From Sphingomonas beigongshangi (GTDB lineage: Bacteria; Pseudomonadota; Alphaproteobacteria; Sphingomonadales; Sphingomonadaceae), in contig NZ_JADHDT010000005.1 in NCBI RefSeq assembly GCF_016820445.1, forward strand, positions 1 through 64,000: DNA of 64,000 nt, in the 5' to 3' direction. The notes under the pieces are model-generated. The model saw only the letters and a list, made by a program, of their open reading frames with translations. It had not been told where the DNA came from and did no database searches. The position numbers were made by a program, and so were the translations under genes. Of the stretch, positions 27,125-35,789 are shown piece by piece (position 1 is the first letter of the stretch; each line of letters begins with the position of its first letter).

Positions 27125-29395
27125 TCACGCGACGACGCGGCCGGTCCCTGCCACGCCTTGGGCAGACTTTCCAAGAGCCGAAATCGCACAATTCGCCAGT
27201 TGCAGCGCCAAAATGGACTCGGCGCCCTGGTTGCGATTGAGACCCGTCGGCATCAGCCCGTCGAAGCAGCCGCCATCGGCGCTCGTCGCCAGCGGCAGGT
27301 CGAGGTCGTTCTGCCCGAGATACCAGGCATAGGCGCGCTCGGCCTCGACCAGCCAGCGCCCGTCGCCCGTCGCCGCATAGGCGGTGGCACAGGCGTCGAC
27401 GGTAGCCTGCGCCTCCAGCGGCTGCTGATCGAACTGCAGCGGTTCCGCGTAAGGACGGTGGAAGCTCTCGGTGCCGACGGCGCGGAAGCGCCCCTCGGGC
27501 GAGGTCTGCTTCGCCACGATCCAGTCGAGCGTCTCCAGTCCGCACGCGACCAGCTCCTGCCGGCCCAGCGCCATGCCGGCCTGGATCAGACCCTGCGGCA
27601 GTCGCGCATTGTCGTAGGCGAGCACGATCTCGAACCACTGCCATTCCGGACGGCGGGCCTCTTCGAGCAGCGCGAGCTGATCATCGGGGAAACGTTCCAG
27701 GATGGTCCGCGCCAGTTCGTGGCCCGGCGAGGCCTCTAGCATCGCCGCCGCGCCCAGCATCGCGAACGACTGCGCCCGCAGCGAGCCGAGGTCGAGCGCG
27801 CAGCTGGCGGTCGCGTCGAACATGGCCTTCGCCCAGTCGCGGTGCTTCGGCTCGCGGGCATCGCGCGCGGTGACCCCCAGCGCCCAGACGGTGCGGCCGT
27901 TCGAATCCTCACTGCCCACGTCCTCGCACCACGTGCGGTCGAAGTTCATGAAGTTGCGGAAGCGGCGTGCCTCGGGGTTCCAGGCATATTGCAGGAACGA
28001 GGCATAGACCGTCGTCCACTTGTCACGCGTCACGGGATCGATGTCGTCGATCGCGCTCATCAGCATCAGCGCGCGCGCATTGTCGTCGATGCAATATCCG
28101 TGGCGGCGGTCGGGCACCGAATAGATCGAGTGCTGGAGCATGCCCGTGGCGTCACTCATCCGCTCGACCGCCGCGAAGTTCGGCGCGAGCGGACGAACCT
28201 TGGGCTGCGCCTGGTTGAGCTTGCGAGGGTGGGCGGCGACCGATGCCTCCACCTGCGCAAGCGTCGCCTCGGCGAGGCGCGGCCAGATCATCGTCCGCCC
28301 CCGGTCATAGGCACGCCGTGCCAGACGCATGCGATCGCGGCTGTTGGCCAGCAGCCGCTCGATCTCGCGCGAGAAGGCGGCGACGTCGCGGAAATCGACC
28401 AGGATGCCATGGCCGTCGGCCAGAATCTCCGTGGCATGGACGTAGGGTGTCGAGATAACGGCCTTGCCGACCCCGACCGCGTAGGACAGCGTGCCGCTCG
28501 TGATCTGCGCCGGGTTCAGGTACGGCGTCGCATAGATATCGGCCGCCTGCAGATACTCGATCAGTTCGTCGTGCTCGACGAACCCGTCGATGAAGGCGAC
28601 GTTCTTGCTGATCCCCAGGTCGGCGGCCAGGGCCTTCAGGCGATCGCGATACGCCTCGCCCTCATGCGCGACGAGGTTTGGGTGCGTGGCGCCCAGCACG
28701 ACGTAGAGTAGATCGGGATGCTTCTCGGCGACGGCGGGCAGTGCCTCGATCATCGTCTCGATGCCCTTGTTCGGCGCGAGCAGGCCAAAGGTCAGCACGA
28801 CCTCGCGGCCTTCCCAGCCAAACCGCGGCTTGAGCTGATCGGGATCGACGAAGGCGCGGTCGGGCACGCCGTGCGGGATCATGGCGATCTGGCGCGGATT
28901 GGCGCCATAGACGCGACGCACGATTTCGCGCCCGCGTTCGGCCATGACGACGACCTTGGCGGAGCGGCGCAGCAGCCCCTCCATGACACGCCGCTCGTCG
29001 GCGTTGGGCTTCTCCAGCACGGTATGCAGCGTCGCGATGACGGGCAGGGTGGTGCGATCGAGCAGCGAGAGCAGGTGCTCGCCCGCCGGCCCGCCGTAGA
29101 TGCCATATTCGTGCTGCACCCAGATCGCCTGCGCACCGCTCGTTTCGATGCGGCGGGCGGTGTCGATATAGGAGGAAAGCTCGTTCTGCGGGATCGCGCC
29201 AGTGACGGCGGGGGGATAGGCGTAGCGGCCGGGGTGATCGTCCATCGCATAGACGTCGACCTGTACGTCCGGAAAACGATCATGCATCGCTTGCCACACG
29301 TCGGTCGTGAACGTTGCCAGGCCACATTGGCGCGGCAGGAAATTGCCGATCATCGCCAGATGCTTGATATCGCCCGTCGCCGCGTTGCCCGCCAT
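27125..29395 (-). CDS. GT4 glycosyltransferase fused to a C-terminal alpha-helical domain
   Basis: 756 residues. Residues about 10-390 form a GT-B glycosyltransferase: IGNFLPRQCGLATFTTDVW, VQHEYGIYGGPAGEH, FGLLAPNKGIETMIEAL and the nucleotide-sugar site YLNPAQITSGTLSYAVGVG. From about 420 to the end there is a separate helical domain with YCIDDNARALML, FRNFMNFDRTWCEDVGSEDSNGRTVWALG and FDQQPLEAQATVDAC, reminiscent of alpha/alpha-barrel glycan-processing folds. No signal peptide, so cytoplasmic. Paired with the GH130-like gene downstream. The product is unknown; a mannose-containing oligosaccharide is a reasonable guess from GH130. Confidence 0.8.
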   Translation of the reverse strand: MAGNAATGDIKHLAMIGNFLPRQCGLATFTTDVWQAMHDRFPDVQVDVYAMDDHPGRYAYPPAVTGAIPQNELSSYIDTARRIETSGAQAIWVQHEYGIYGGPAGEHLLSLLDRTTLPVIATLHTVLEKPNADERRVMEGLLRRSAKVVVMAERGREIVRRVYGANPRQIAMIPHGVPDRAFVDPDQLKPRFGWEGREVVLTFGLLAPNKGIETMIEALPAVAEKHPDLLYVVLGATHPNLVAHEGEAYRDRLKALAADLGISKNVAFIDGFVEHDELIEYLQAADIYATPYLNPAQITSGTLSYAVGVGKAVISTPYVHATEILADGHGILVDFRDVAAFSREIERLLANSRDRMRLARRAYDRGRTMIWPRLAEATLAQVEASVAAHPRKLNQAQPKVRPLAPNFAAVERMSDATGMLQHSIYSVPDRRHGYCIDDNARALMLMSAIDDIDPVTRDKWTTVYASFLQYAWNPEARRFRNFMNFDRTWCEDVGSEDSNGRTVWALGVTARDAREPKHRDWAKAMFDATASCALDLGSLRAQSFAMLGAAAMLEASPGHELARTILERFPDDQLALLEEARRPEWQWFEIVLAYDNARLPQGLIQAGMALGRQELVACGLETLDWIVAKQTSPEGRFRAVGTESFHRPYAEPLQFDQQPLEAQATVDACATAYAATGDGRWLVEAERAYAWYLGQNDLDLPLATSADGGCFDGLMPTGLNRNQGAESILALQLANCAISALGKSAQGVAGTGRVVA

Positions 29396-29523
29396 GCCAA
29401 ACCCTTCGCTACCGCAGAAAGGCTCCCGGACCGGCCGAGAACCTTACGAAAAGCTGAACACGCGAGGGGGGCAAAGGTTGCAGTATTGCTGCAATGCAGC
29501 GGCAGCTACAATGTTGAGGCAGA

Positions 29524-29970
29524 TCAACCCCTTCCGCGATAAGGCGCGACACCTTGGTCGGGGAGCCAGAGCGCGGCCGGCGGCTGGCCGCTCTGCCAGA
29601 AGACGTCGATGGGGATGCCGCCGCGCGGATACCAATAGCCACCGATGCGCAGCCATGTCGGCTTCATCTCGTCGAACAGGCGCTGGCCGATGCCGACGGT
29701 GCAGTCCTCGTGGAAGGCGGCGTGGTTGCGGAACGATCCCAGGAACAGCTTGAGCGATTTCGATTCGACGATCGTCGCGTCCGGCGCATAGTCGATGACC
29801 AGGTGCGCGAAGTCGGGCTGGCCGGTGACGGGGCACAGGGAGGTGAACTCGGGCGCGACGAAGCGGACGCAATAGAGCGTGCCGGGGCGCGGATTGGGAA
29901 CATAATCCAGGATGGCCTCTTCCGGGGAGGCGGGTAGGTGGCTCGTCTGGCCGAGATGCATCGGGGTCAT
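29524..29970 (-). CDS. queF: NADPH-dependent preQ0 reductase QueF
   Basis: Reduces the nitrile of 7-cyano-7-deazaguanine to preQ1 in queuosine tRNA modification. The 148-residue unimodular (YkvM-type) enzyme has the catalytic cysteine 46 and aspartate 53 in [12 protein letters not shown] and the family motif [15 protein letters not shown], then HEDC. The ATG at 29970 is chosen. Its start lies only 29 bases from the divergent photolyase start, so the promoters must overlap each other's 5' ends. Confidence 0.95.
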   Translation of the reverse strand: MTPMHLGQTSHLPASPEEAILDYVPNPRPGTLYCVRFVAPEFTSLCPVTGQPDFAHLVIDYAPDATIVESKSLKLFLGSFRNHAAFHEDCTVGIGQRLFDEMKPTWLRIGGYWYPRGGIPIDVFWQSGQPPAALWLPDQGVAPYRGRG

Positions 29971-29999
29971 GGCCGCGCATGTAGGAGCTTCGTGCCGCA

Positions 30000-31547
30000 A
30001 TGAAAACGCTCGTTCCGATCCTTGGCGACCAGCTCAGTCCGCAGATTTCGTCGCTGGCCGGCGCCGATCCGGCACGGACCGTGGTGCTGATGATGGAGGT
30101 GGCGGAGGAGACCGGCTACGTCCGCCATCACAAGCAGAAGCTCGCCTACATCCTGTCCGCGATGCGCCATCACGCCGCCGCGCTCCGCGAGGCGGGCTGG
30201 ACGGTCGACTATGTCGCGCTCGACGACCCCGAAAACGGCGGCAGCTTCACGGCGGAGGTCGCACGCGCGCTGGACCGCCACGACGCGGCGCGGATCGTCG
30301 TGACGGAAGCGGGCGAGTGGCGCGTCGCCGCGATGCTGGAAAGCTGGGCGACCCGGTTCGACGTGCCCGTCGACATTCGCATCGACGACCGGTTCCTGTG
30401 CACTCACGCCGACTTCGCCGCCTGGGCGGACGGACGCAGCCAGCTGACGATGGAATTCTTCTATCGCGACATGCGCCGCCGTACCGGCCTGCTGATGACG
30501 GACGGCAAGCCGGAAGGGGGGCAGTGGAATTTCGACAAGGAAAACCGAAAGCCTGCGCCCGGCGGTCGCCTGTTCGTGCCGAAAGCGCTGGCGTTCCGGC
30601 CCGACGCGATCACCCGCGACGTCATCGCGCTGGTCGAGCGCCGCTTCGGCAACCATCCGGGCAGTCTCGACGGCTTTGCCTGGGCGGTCACCGCAACCGA
30701 TGCGGAAGCGCAGGCCGCGCATTTCTTCGCGGAAGCCCTGCCGAAGTTCGGCGACTATGAGGATGCGATGCTGACCGGAGAGCGGCATCTGTGGCACTCG
30801 ATCCTGTCGCCCTATATCAACGCCGGCCTGCTCGATCCGCTCGACCTGTGTCGCCGCGCGGAGGCGGAATATCGCGCCGGTCGCGCGCCGCTCAACGCGG
30901 TGGAGGGCTACATCCGCCAGATCATCGGCTGGCGCGAGTTCATGCGCGGCATCTACTGGCGCGAGGGGCCAGACTATGTGACGCGCAATTTCCTGCGCCA
31001 CGACCGTGCGCTGCCGGGCTGGTACTGGACGGGCGACACCGACATGCATTGCCTGAGGGAGGCGATCGGCCAGACGCTCGCCACCGCGCACGCGCATCAC
31101 ATCCAGCGCCTGATGGTCACCGGCAATTTCGCCCTGCTGATCGGCGCCGACCCGGCCGCGGTGCATCGCTGGTATCTGGAGGTCTATGTCGACGCCTATG
31201 AATGGGTGGAATTGCCCAATACACTGGGCATGAGCCAGTTCGGCGACGGCGGCCTCGTCGGCACCAAGCCCTATGTGTCCTCGGGGGCCTATATCGATCG
31301 CATGTCCGATTATTGCGGTCATTGCCGCTACGACGTGAAGAAGCGGATCGGTGCGGACGCCTGCCCGTTCAACGCGCTGTATTGGGATTTCATCGCCCGC
31401 CACGAGGGCAGGCTCGGCGACAATCCCCGGATGCGCATGCCGTACCGCACCTGGTCGCGGATGAGCGACCAGGACCGCGCGGCGACGCGCGCCCAGGCTG
31501 ACGGTTTTCTCCGATCCCTCGACGCGAGCGGCGACACAGGCTACTAA
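30000..31547 (+). CDS. FeS-type bacterial cryptochrome/(6-4) photolyase
   Basis: Light-driven DNA repair flavoprotein of the FeS-BCP class (Pfam DPRP), 515 residues. Cysteines 351, 439, 442 and 455 (the last three in [21 protein letters not shown]) reproduce the four [4Fe-4S] ligands of Agrobacterium PhrB, shifted by one residue, and [13 protein letters not shown] holds the conserved active-site histidine. The N-terminal region is the antenna-chromophore domain. Class members repair (6-4) photoproducts; that activity here is inferred. An AGGAG lies 13 bases before the ATG. Confidence 0.93.
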   Translation: MKTLVPILGDQLSPQISSLAGADPARTVVLMMEVAEETGYVRHHKQKLAYILSAMRHHAAALREAGWTVDYVALDDPENGGSFTAEVARALDRHDAARIVVTEAGEWRVAAMLESWATRFDVPVDIRIDDRFLCTHADFAAWADGRSQLTMEFFYRDMRRRTGLLMTDGKPEGGQWNFDKENRKPAPGGRLFVPKALAFRPDAITRDVIALVERRFGNHPGSLDGFAWAVTATDAEAQAAHFFAEALPKFGDYEDAMLTGERHLWHSILSPYINAGLLDPLDLCRRAEAEYRAGRAPLNAVEGYIRQIIGWREFMRGIYWREGPDYVTRNFLRHDRALPGWYWTGDTDMHCLREAIGQTLATAHAHHIQRLMVTGNFALLIGADPAAVHRWYLEVYVDAYEWVELPNTLGMSQFGDGGLVGTKPYVSSGAYIDRMSDYCGHCRYDVKKRIGADACPFNALYWDFIARHEGRLGDNPRMRMPYRTWSRMSDQDRAATRAQADGFLRSLDASGDTGY

Positions 31548-31618
31548 TGTCGTCGCGGGCCTCCTCCCCAGGCGTTTTCTGCCCGACGCTTGTACGTTTG
31601 TAACGGATGGAGAGAGAC

Positions 31619-32476
31619 ATGGACGCATTGGTGACCACCGAATGGCTGGCCAACGAACTGGGGGCGAGCGACCTGCGCATCGTCGATGCGACCTACGTCG
31701 ACGCGGCGCTCGGTCGCGATCCGGCGGCAGAATATGAGGCGGCGCACATTCCCGGCGCCGTCTTCATGAACCTCGGCGAGCTGCGCGACACCGACAGCGA
31801 TCTGCCCATGATGTTGCCGAGCGCGGAGAAGTTCGCGAGCCGCATGCAGAGCCTCGGCCTCGGCGACGGCAGCCGCATCGTCCTCTACGACACTTCGCCG
31901 TGGCATACGGCGGCGCGCGCCTGGTGGATGCTGCGCACCTTCGGGGCGCACGACGTCGCGATCCTCGATGGCGGCCTCGCCAAGTGGCAGGCGGAGGGTC
32001 GCGAGGTCGCGACCGGCAAGGAGACGCTGCGGCATCGCCATTTCACCGCCTGGCAGGATCGAAAGGGCGTGCGCACGCTCGACCAGATGAAGGCGAACCT
32101 CGATACCGGGGCCGAGCAGGTGGTCGACGCGCGCTCCGCGGCCCGCTTCACCGGCGAGGAGCCCGATCCGCGCCCCGCGACGCATGCGGGCCATATCCCG
32201 GGATCGCGCAACCTGCCCTATACCGGTCTGTTCAACGCGGACGGCACCTGGAAGCAGGGCGAGGCGCTGAAAAGCGCGTTCGAGGGTGCGGGCGTCGATA
32301 TCGACAGGCCGATCGCGCTGACCTGCGGGTCGGGCATTACCGCCTCCACGCTCGCGTTCGGGCTGCACCTGTTCGGCCGCGACGCGGCGCTCTATGACGG
32401 CAGCTGGTCCGAATGGGGCGCGGACCGATCCACACCAAAGGCGATGGGAGCCGCACGGGACCTTGAACGAGCATGA
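31619..32476 (+). CDS. sseA: 3-mercaptopyruvate sulfurtransferase (two rhodanese domains)
   Basis: Transfers sulfur from 3-mercaptopyruvate to thiols or cyanide. The 285-residue protein has two rhodanese domains; the first is inactive-like, the second carries the active-site loop CGSGITAS with Cys236, the form typical of mercaptopyruvate enzymes (CGSGVTA). Conserved DARSAARFTGEEPDPRPATHAGHIPG precedes it. ATG at 31619 directly behind GGAGAGAG. It overlaps the cystathionine lyase gene by 14 bases, a sulfur-amino-acid pairing. Confidence 0.93.
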   Translation: MDALVTTEWLANELGASDLRIVDATYVDAALGRDPAAEYEAAHIPGAVFMNLGELRDTDSDLPMMLPSAEKFASRMQSLGLGDGSRIVLYDTSPWHTAARAWWMLRTFGAHDVAILDGGLAKWQAEGREVATGKETLRHRHFTAWQDRKGVRTLDQMKANLDTGAEQVVDARSAARFTGEEPDPRPATHAGHIPGSRNLPYTGLFNADGTWKQGEALKSAFEGAGVDIDRPIALTCGSGITASTLAFGLHLFGRDAALYDGSWSEWGADRSTPKAMGAARDLERA

Positions 32477-33662
32477 TACCGACCGCCCGCTGGACGATGC
32501 GACCCGCGTCGTCCAGGCCGGGCGGCGCCCCGAATGGACCGGCGGGATCGTCAACCCGCCGGTCTGGCGCGCATCCACCATCCTCTACGATTCGATCGCC
32601 GACCTGCGCGCCAACGGTCACGGGGATACGCATCACCGCCTCTATTACGGCCGGCGCGGCACGCCGACGCAATGGAGCCTCGCGGATGCCCTGACGAGCC
32701 TGGAGCCGGGGGCGGAGGCGACCTTCCTCTATCCGTCCGGCGTCGCGGCGGTCGCCGCCGCGCTGCTCGCGGTGCTGTCGCCGGGCGACGAGCTGCTGCT
32801 GGTCGACAGCGCCTACGAACCGACGCGGGGGCTCGCGAGTGGCCTGCTGAAGCGGTTCGGGATCACGACACGCTTCTACGACCCGCTGATCGGCGGCGGC
32901 ATCGCGGACATGATCGGCGAGCGCACGCGCGCGATCTTCATGGAAAGTCCGGGCAGCCTGACGTTCGAGGTGCAGGACGTGCCCGCGATCGTCGCGGCCG
33001 CCAGGGCGCGCGGGGTCGCGACGCTGCTTGACAACACCTGGGCGACGCCGCTCTTTTTCCCGGCAATCGCGCATGGCGTCGATTATTCGATCCTCGCCGC
33101 GACCAAATATATCGTCGGTCATTCCGACGTGATGATGGGCTCGGTCACCGCCGCGCAAGGGCGTTACGCCGCGCTGCGCGATACGAGCTATCAGCTGGGG
33201 CAGGTGACGAGCCCCGACGACGCCTGGCTCGGCAGCCGCGGCCTGCGCACCATGGCGGTGCGGCTGGACCGGCATCAGCAGTCCGCACTGGAGATCGCCC
33301 GCTGGCTGCAAGCGCGCCCGGAAATTGCCGAAGTGCTGCATCCCGCGCTGCCTGGCTGCCCCGGCCACGAACTGTGGCGACGCGACTTCAAGGGATCGAG
33401 CGGCCTCTTCTCGTTCGTGCTCAACGGGGGCGACGAGGCGGCACGCGCCGCGTTCATCGACGCATTGTCGCTGTTCGGCATCGGCTACAGCTGGGGCGGA
33501 TACGAGAGCCTCGTGATCCCGGTCGATGTCGCGCGGATCCGTTCGGTGGCGCGTCGCGCCTTTCCCGGCCCCCTCGTACGGCTCCAGATCGGCCTGGAGG
33601 CACCGGGCGACCTGATCGCCGATCTCGAACGCGGCCTGGCGGCCTATCGCGCGCTGACCTGA
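32463..33662 (+). CDS. metC: Cystathionine beta-lyase (PLP-dependent)
   Basis: Cleaves cystathionine to homocysteine, pyruvate and ammonia in methionine synthesis. The 399-residue Cys/Met-metabolism enzyme has Lys215 in LAATKYIVGHSDVMMG as the PLP-binding residue, YYGRRGTPTQWSL near the N-terminus, and YPSGVAAVAAALLAV. The Tyr-Gly-Arg-Arg-Gly-Thr-Pro-Thr pattern matches alphaproteobacterial MetC. No ATG is well placed; TTG at 32463 gives the expected N-terminus and overlaps sseA by 14 bases. An ATG at 32394 is an alternative but lacks a ribosome site. Confidence 0.88.
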   Translation: MNEHDTDRPLDDATRVVQAGRRPEWTGGIVNPPVWRASTILYDSIADLRANGHGDTHHRLYYGRRGTPTQWSLADALTSLEPGAEATFLYPSGVAAVAAALLAVLSPGDELLLVDSAYEPTRGLASGLLKRFGITTRFYDPLIGGGIADMIGERTRAIFMESPGSLTFEVQDVPAIVAAARARGVATLLDNTWATPLFFPAIAHGVDYSILAATKYIVGHSDVMMGSVTAAQGRYAALRDTSYQLGQVTSPDDAWLGSRGLRTMAVRLDRHQQSALEIARWLQARPEIAEVLHPALPGCPGHELWRRDFKGSSGLFSFVLNGGDEAARAAFIDALSLFGIGYSWGGYESLVIPVDVARIRSVARRAFPGPLVRLQIGLEAPGDLIADLERGLAAYRALT

Positions 33663-33812
33663 TCGCGGGCCCGCTGCCACGACGGCTCCCGGACCACCGC
33701 AACGACCCGCTTTCCCAGCCTATTCTACATGATGAAACGCGCGCCTTGGGGCACGACTGCCCGTCATGCGCGGCTTTTCAGCAACATTGCGTTACGAAAA
33801 CGCCGCATGACG

Positions 33813-33847
33813 TTCACAAATTGTTGTGCATCGCGCCATAATGGCGC
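33813..33847 (+). promoter_or_regulatory. Candidate promoter with palindromic -10 region upstream of the TorF porin
   Basis: TTCACA (33813-33818) and CATAAT (33837-33842) are separated by 18 bases, close to a sigma-70 promoter, about 115 bases upstream of the porin ATG. The -10 lies inside the palindrome GCGCCAT-A-ATGGCGC (33833-33847), which could be an operator for a repressor. Confidence 0.35.
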
Positions 33848-33957
33848 ATCAGGGGCTAGCTCGAACGAGTATCGTGCGCGCCCCGTTGGGGCGGACAGAC
33901 GCGAGCCGGCGGGCCATGCAGGCGGGGACATCGATCTTCCATTCGAAAGGGGACACG

Positions 33958-34752
33958 ATGCGCTTCACCACGATCCTGCTCGGCGGCCTTGCGCTGGCGA
34001 GCGCCGCGCCGGCCTTCGCTCAGGACGAGACCGCGCCACCGCCCGCGCTCAAGCTGTCGGGCGGCACGACGTTGATCAGCGACTATCGCTTCCGCGGCGC
34101 CACGCAGACCGACAGCGGGCCCGCGTTGCAGACGACGCTCAACCTCAATCACAAGTCCGGCTTCTATGTCGGCACCTTCATGTCTACGATCGACGGCTCG
34201 GGTCGCACGCCCGCGCTGACCGGCTACGGCCAGGCGGAAGTCGATCTCTACGGCGGTTTCACCAAAACGCTGAAGGGCGGGTTCGGGGTCGATGCCGGCC
34301 TGCTCTATTATTATTACGTTGGCCACGTCAGCGGGCAGAAGACCGACTTCTTCGAACCCTATGCCTCGATCACCTATACGGTCGGGCCGGTCGCCACCAA
34401 GGCGGGCGTCGCCTATGCCTGGGACGGGCAAAAGGGCCTGTCGGGCTTCGACGTGCGCTCGACCAACGACAGTAACATCTACGCCTATGGCGAAGCGTCC
34501 GTCGGCATCCCGACGACGCCGGTGACGCTGAAGGGGCATCTGGGCTATTCGAAGGGATCGCTCGGCTCGCTCAACATCCCGGGCAGCCGCGACGACGATT
34601 ATTTCGACTGGTCCGCGACGGCGGAGGCGGTGGGTGGGCCGCTGAAGGTCGGTGTCAGCTATGTCGGAACCGACATCAGCAACCAGAACCGCTTCGCGCA
34701 GCGTCTGGGGCGTGGTTCGACCGTGTTGGCGTATATCGGGACGAGCTTCTGA
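33958..34752 (+). CDS. TorF-family putative porin (Gcw_chp)
   Basis: Outer-membrane beta-barrel protein of 264 residues. Signal peptide ends ASAAPAFA-QD. The mature start LKLSGGTTLISDYRFRGATQTD is the hallmark of the TorF/Gcw_chp family, and the protein consists of alternating amphipathic strands ending in the C-terminal aromatic AYIGTSF. ATG at 33958 after AAGGGGA. Stands alone with its own promoter candidate; substrate unknown. Confidence 0.88.
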   Translation: MRFTTILLGGLALASAAPAFAQDETAPPPALKLSGGTTLISDYRFRGATQTDSGPALQTTLNLNHKSGFYVGTFMSTIDGSGRTPALTGYGQAEVDLYGGFTKTLKGGFGVDAGLLYYYYVGHVSGQKTDFFEPYASITYTVGPVATKAGVAYAWDGQKGLSGFDVRSTNDSNIYAYGEASVGIPTTPVTLKGHLGYSKGSLGSLNIPGSRDDDYFDWSATAEAVGGPLKVGVSYVGTDISNQNRFAQRLGRGSTVLAYIGTSF

Positions 34753-34764
34753 TCGTCGTGGAAC

Positions 34765-34865
34765 GCCTCTCCCCTTGAGAGGGTGGGGCAAGGTGGGGGA
34801 GACCCGGGCGCCGGTCTCGGTGAGACGCGCCTCTCCCCCAGAACCCTCCCCCGAAGGGGAGAGGC
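34765..34865. repeat. Palindromic intergenic repeat between convergent genes
   Basis: Arms GCCTCTCCCCTT (34765-34776) and AAGGGGAGAGGC (34854-34865) are perfect complements around a G/C-rich interior with further short complementary tracts (GTGGGGGAG, CTCCCCC). It is like the REP-type elements common in sphingomonad intergenic DNA. It sits between the stops of the porin and the convergent DUF3035 gene and may act as a bidirectional terminator. Confidence 0.6.
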
Positions 34866-34876
34866 TCAGCAGGTGC

Positions 34877-35287
34877 TTACTTCGCCGCGGCGCGCGCATC
34901 CTGGCCGTCGCCCTGCGGCGCGGCGACGATGTCGCGGGTCGTCGCGCCCTTGTCGACGACGTTCGTGTCGGGATCGCCGACGGACGAGCGGATGCCGGCA
35001 TCCGCCGTATCGCCGCCCGCCTGCTGCAGCACGCCATTCTCGCCCTGGCTGCGCTGCGTATTGCCGCCGAACAGTGCGTCGAGCGTCTGGGCGGTATTGG
35101 CATTGTCCTGCGGACGCGCGGCGCCCGGCTGCGGCGGCACCAGCGAATAATCCGGCGGGATCACCAGCGGCGCCTGACGCGCCACGGCGAATTCGTCGGG
35201 CCGCGCGCGGTCGTAGCCGCGCTTGCCGCAACCGGACAGAAGGGCGACGCAGGCGAGGCCAGTGGCAACGGCAACGAACTTACGCAT
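34877..35287 (-). CDS. DUF3035-type lipoprotein
   Basis: A 136-residue lipoprotein: signal peptide with lipobox LLSGC (Cys20), then GKRGYDRARPDEFAVARQAPLVIPPDYSLVPP, the conserved DUF3035 stretch found next to lspA in many Alphaproteobacteria. The C-terminal half is low-complexity and probably flexible. It starts within the last codons of lspA (8-base overlap), so it is the third gene of the ileS-lspA operon; being a lipoprotein it is itself a substrate of the upstream LspA. Function unknown. Confidence 0.85.
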   Translation of the reverse strand: MRKFVAVATGLACVALLSGCGKRGYDRARPDEFAVARQAPLVIPPDYSLVPPQPGAARPQDNANTAQTLDALFGGNTQRSQGENGVLQQAGGDTADAGIRSSVGDPDTNVVDKGATTRDIVAAPQGDGQDARAAAK

Positions 35288-35789
35288 GGGGATTCTCCGA
35301 AACAGCGTCGCGCTTGTCGCGCATCAGGAGCGCGCGGACAAGCAGCACCAGCACGCCAAGGGTGATCGCCGCATCCGCGACGTTGAAGACGAGGAACGGC
35401 CGCCAGTCGCCGAAATGCAGGTCGGCGAAGTCGACGACATAGCCCAGCCGGACGCGATCGACGATATTCCCGATCGCTCCGCCGAGGATCGCACCCAGCG
35501 CGATCCTGTCGGCACGGTGGGTCTCGCGCGTCATCCATATGGCCACGGCGACCGCGATCGCGCCGGTCATCGCGACGAGCGCCCAGCGCATCCGATCGGT
35601 ATCCGCATGCAGCAGGCCGAGCGACACGCCGTGGTTCGCCACGAAGCGGAGGTTGAAAAAGGGCGTCACCTCGCGCGCGTCGGACAGCGCGTCGAGGCCC
35701 AGGCCGTGGGTGACGCCGATCTTGGTGAGCTGGTCGACGACGAACAGCAATCCCGCCGCGGCGAGGCCGATCAAGGGCGGCTTACGCAT
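35280..35789 (-). CDS. lspA: Lipoprotein signal peptidase
   Basis: Inner-membrane aspartyl protease (signal peptidase II) that removes lipoprotein signal peptides. The 169-residue protein has four membrane segments, VVDQLTK, the conserved NHGVSLGLL loop, and the catalytic aspartates in GGAIGNIVDR and NVADAAIT. ATG at 35789 overlaps the ileS stop by 8 bases; the same sequence CATGCGTAAG also forms the junction with the next gene. Classical ileS-lspA pairing. Confidence 0.95.
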   Translation of the reverse strand: MRKPPLIGLAAAGLLFVVDQLTKIGVTHGLGLDALSDAREVTPFFNLRFVANHGVSLGLLHADTDRMRWALVAMTGAIAVAVAIWMTRETHRADRIALGAILGGAIGNIVDRVRLGYVVDFADLHFGDWRPFLVFNVADAAITLGVLVLLVRALLMRDKRDAVSENPHA

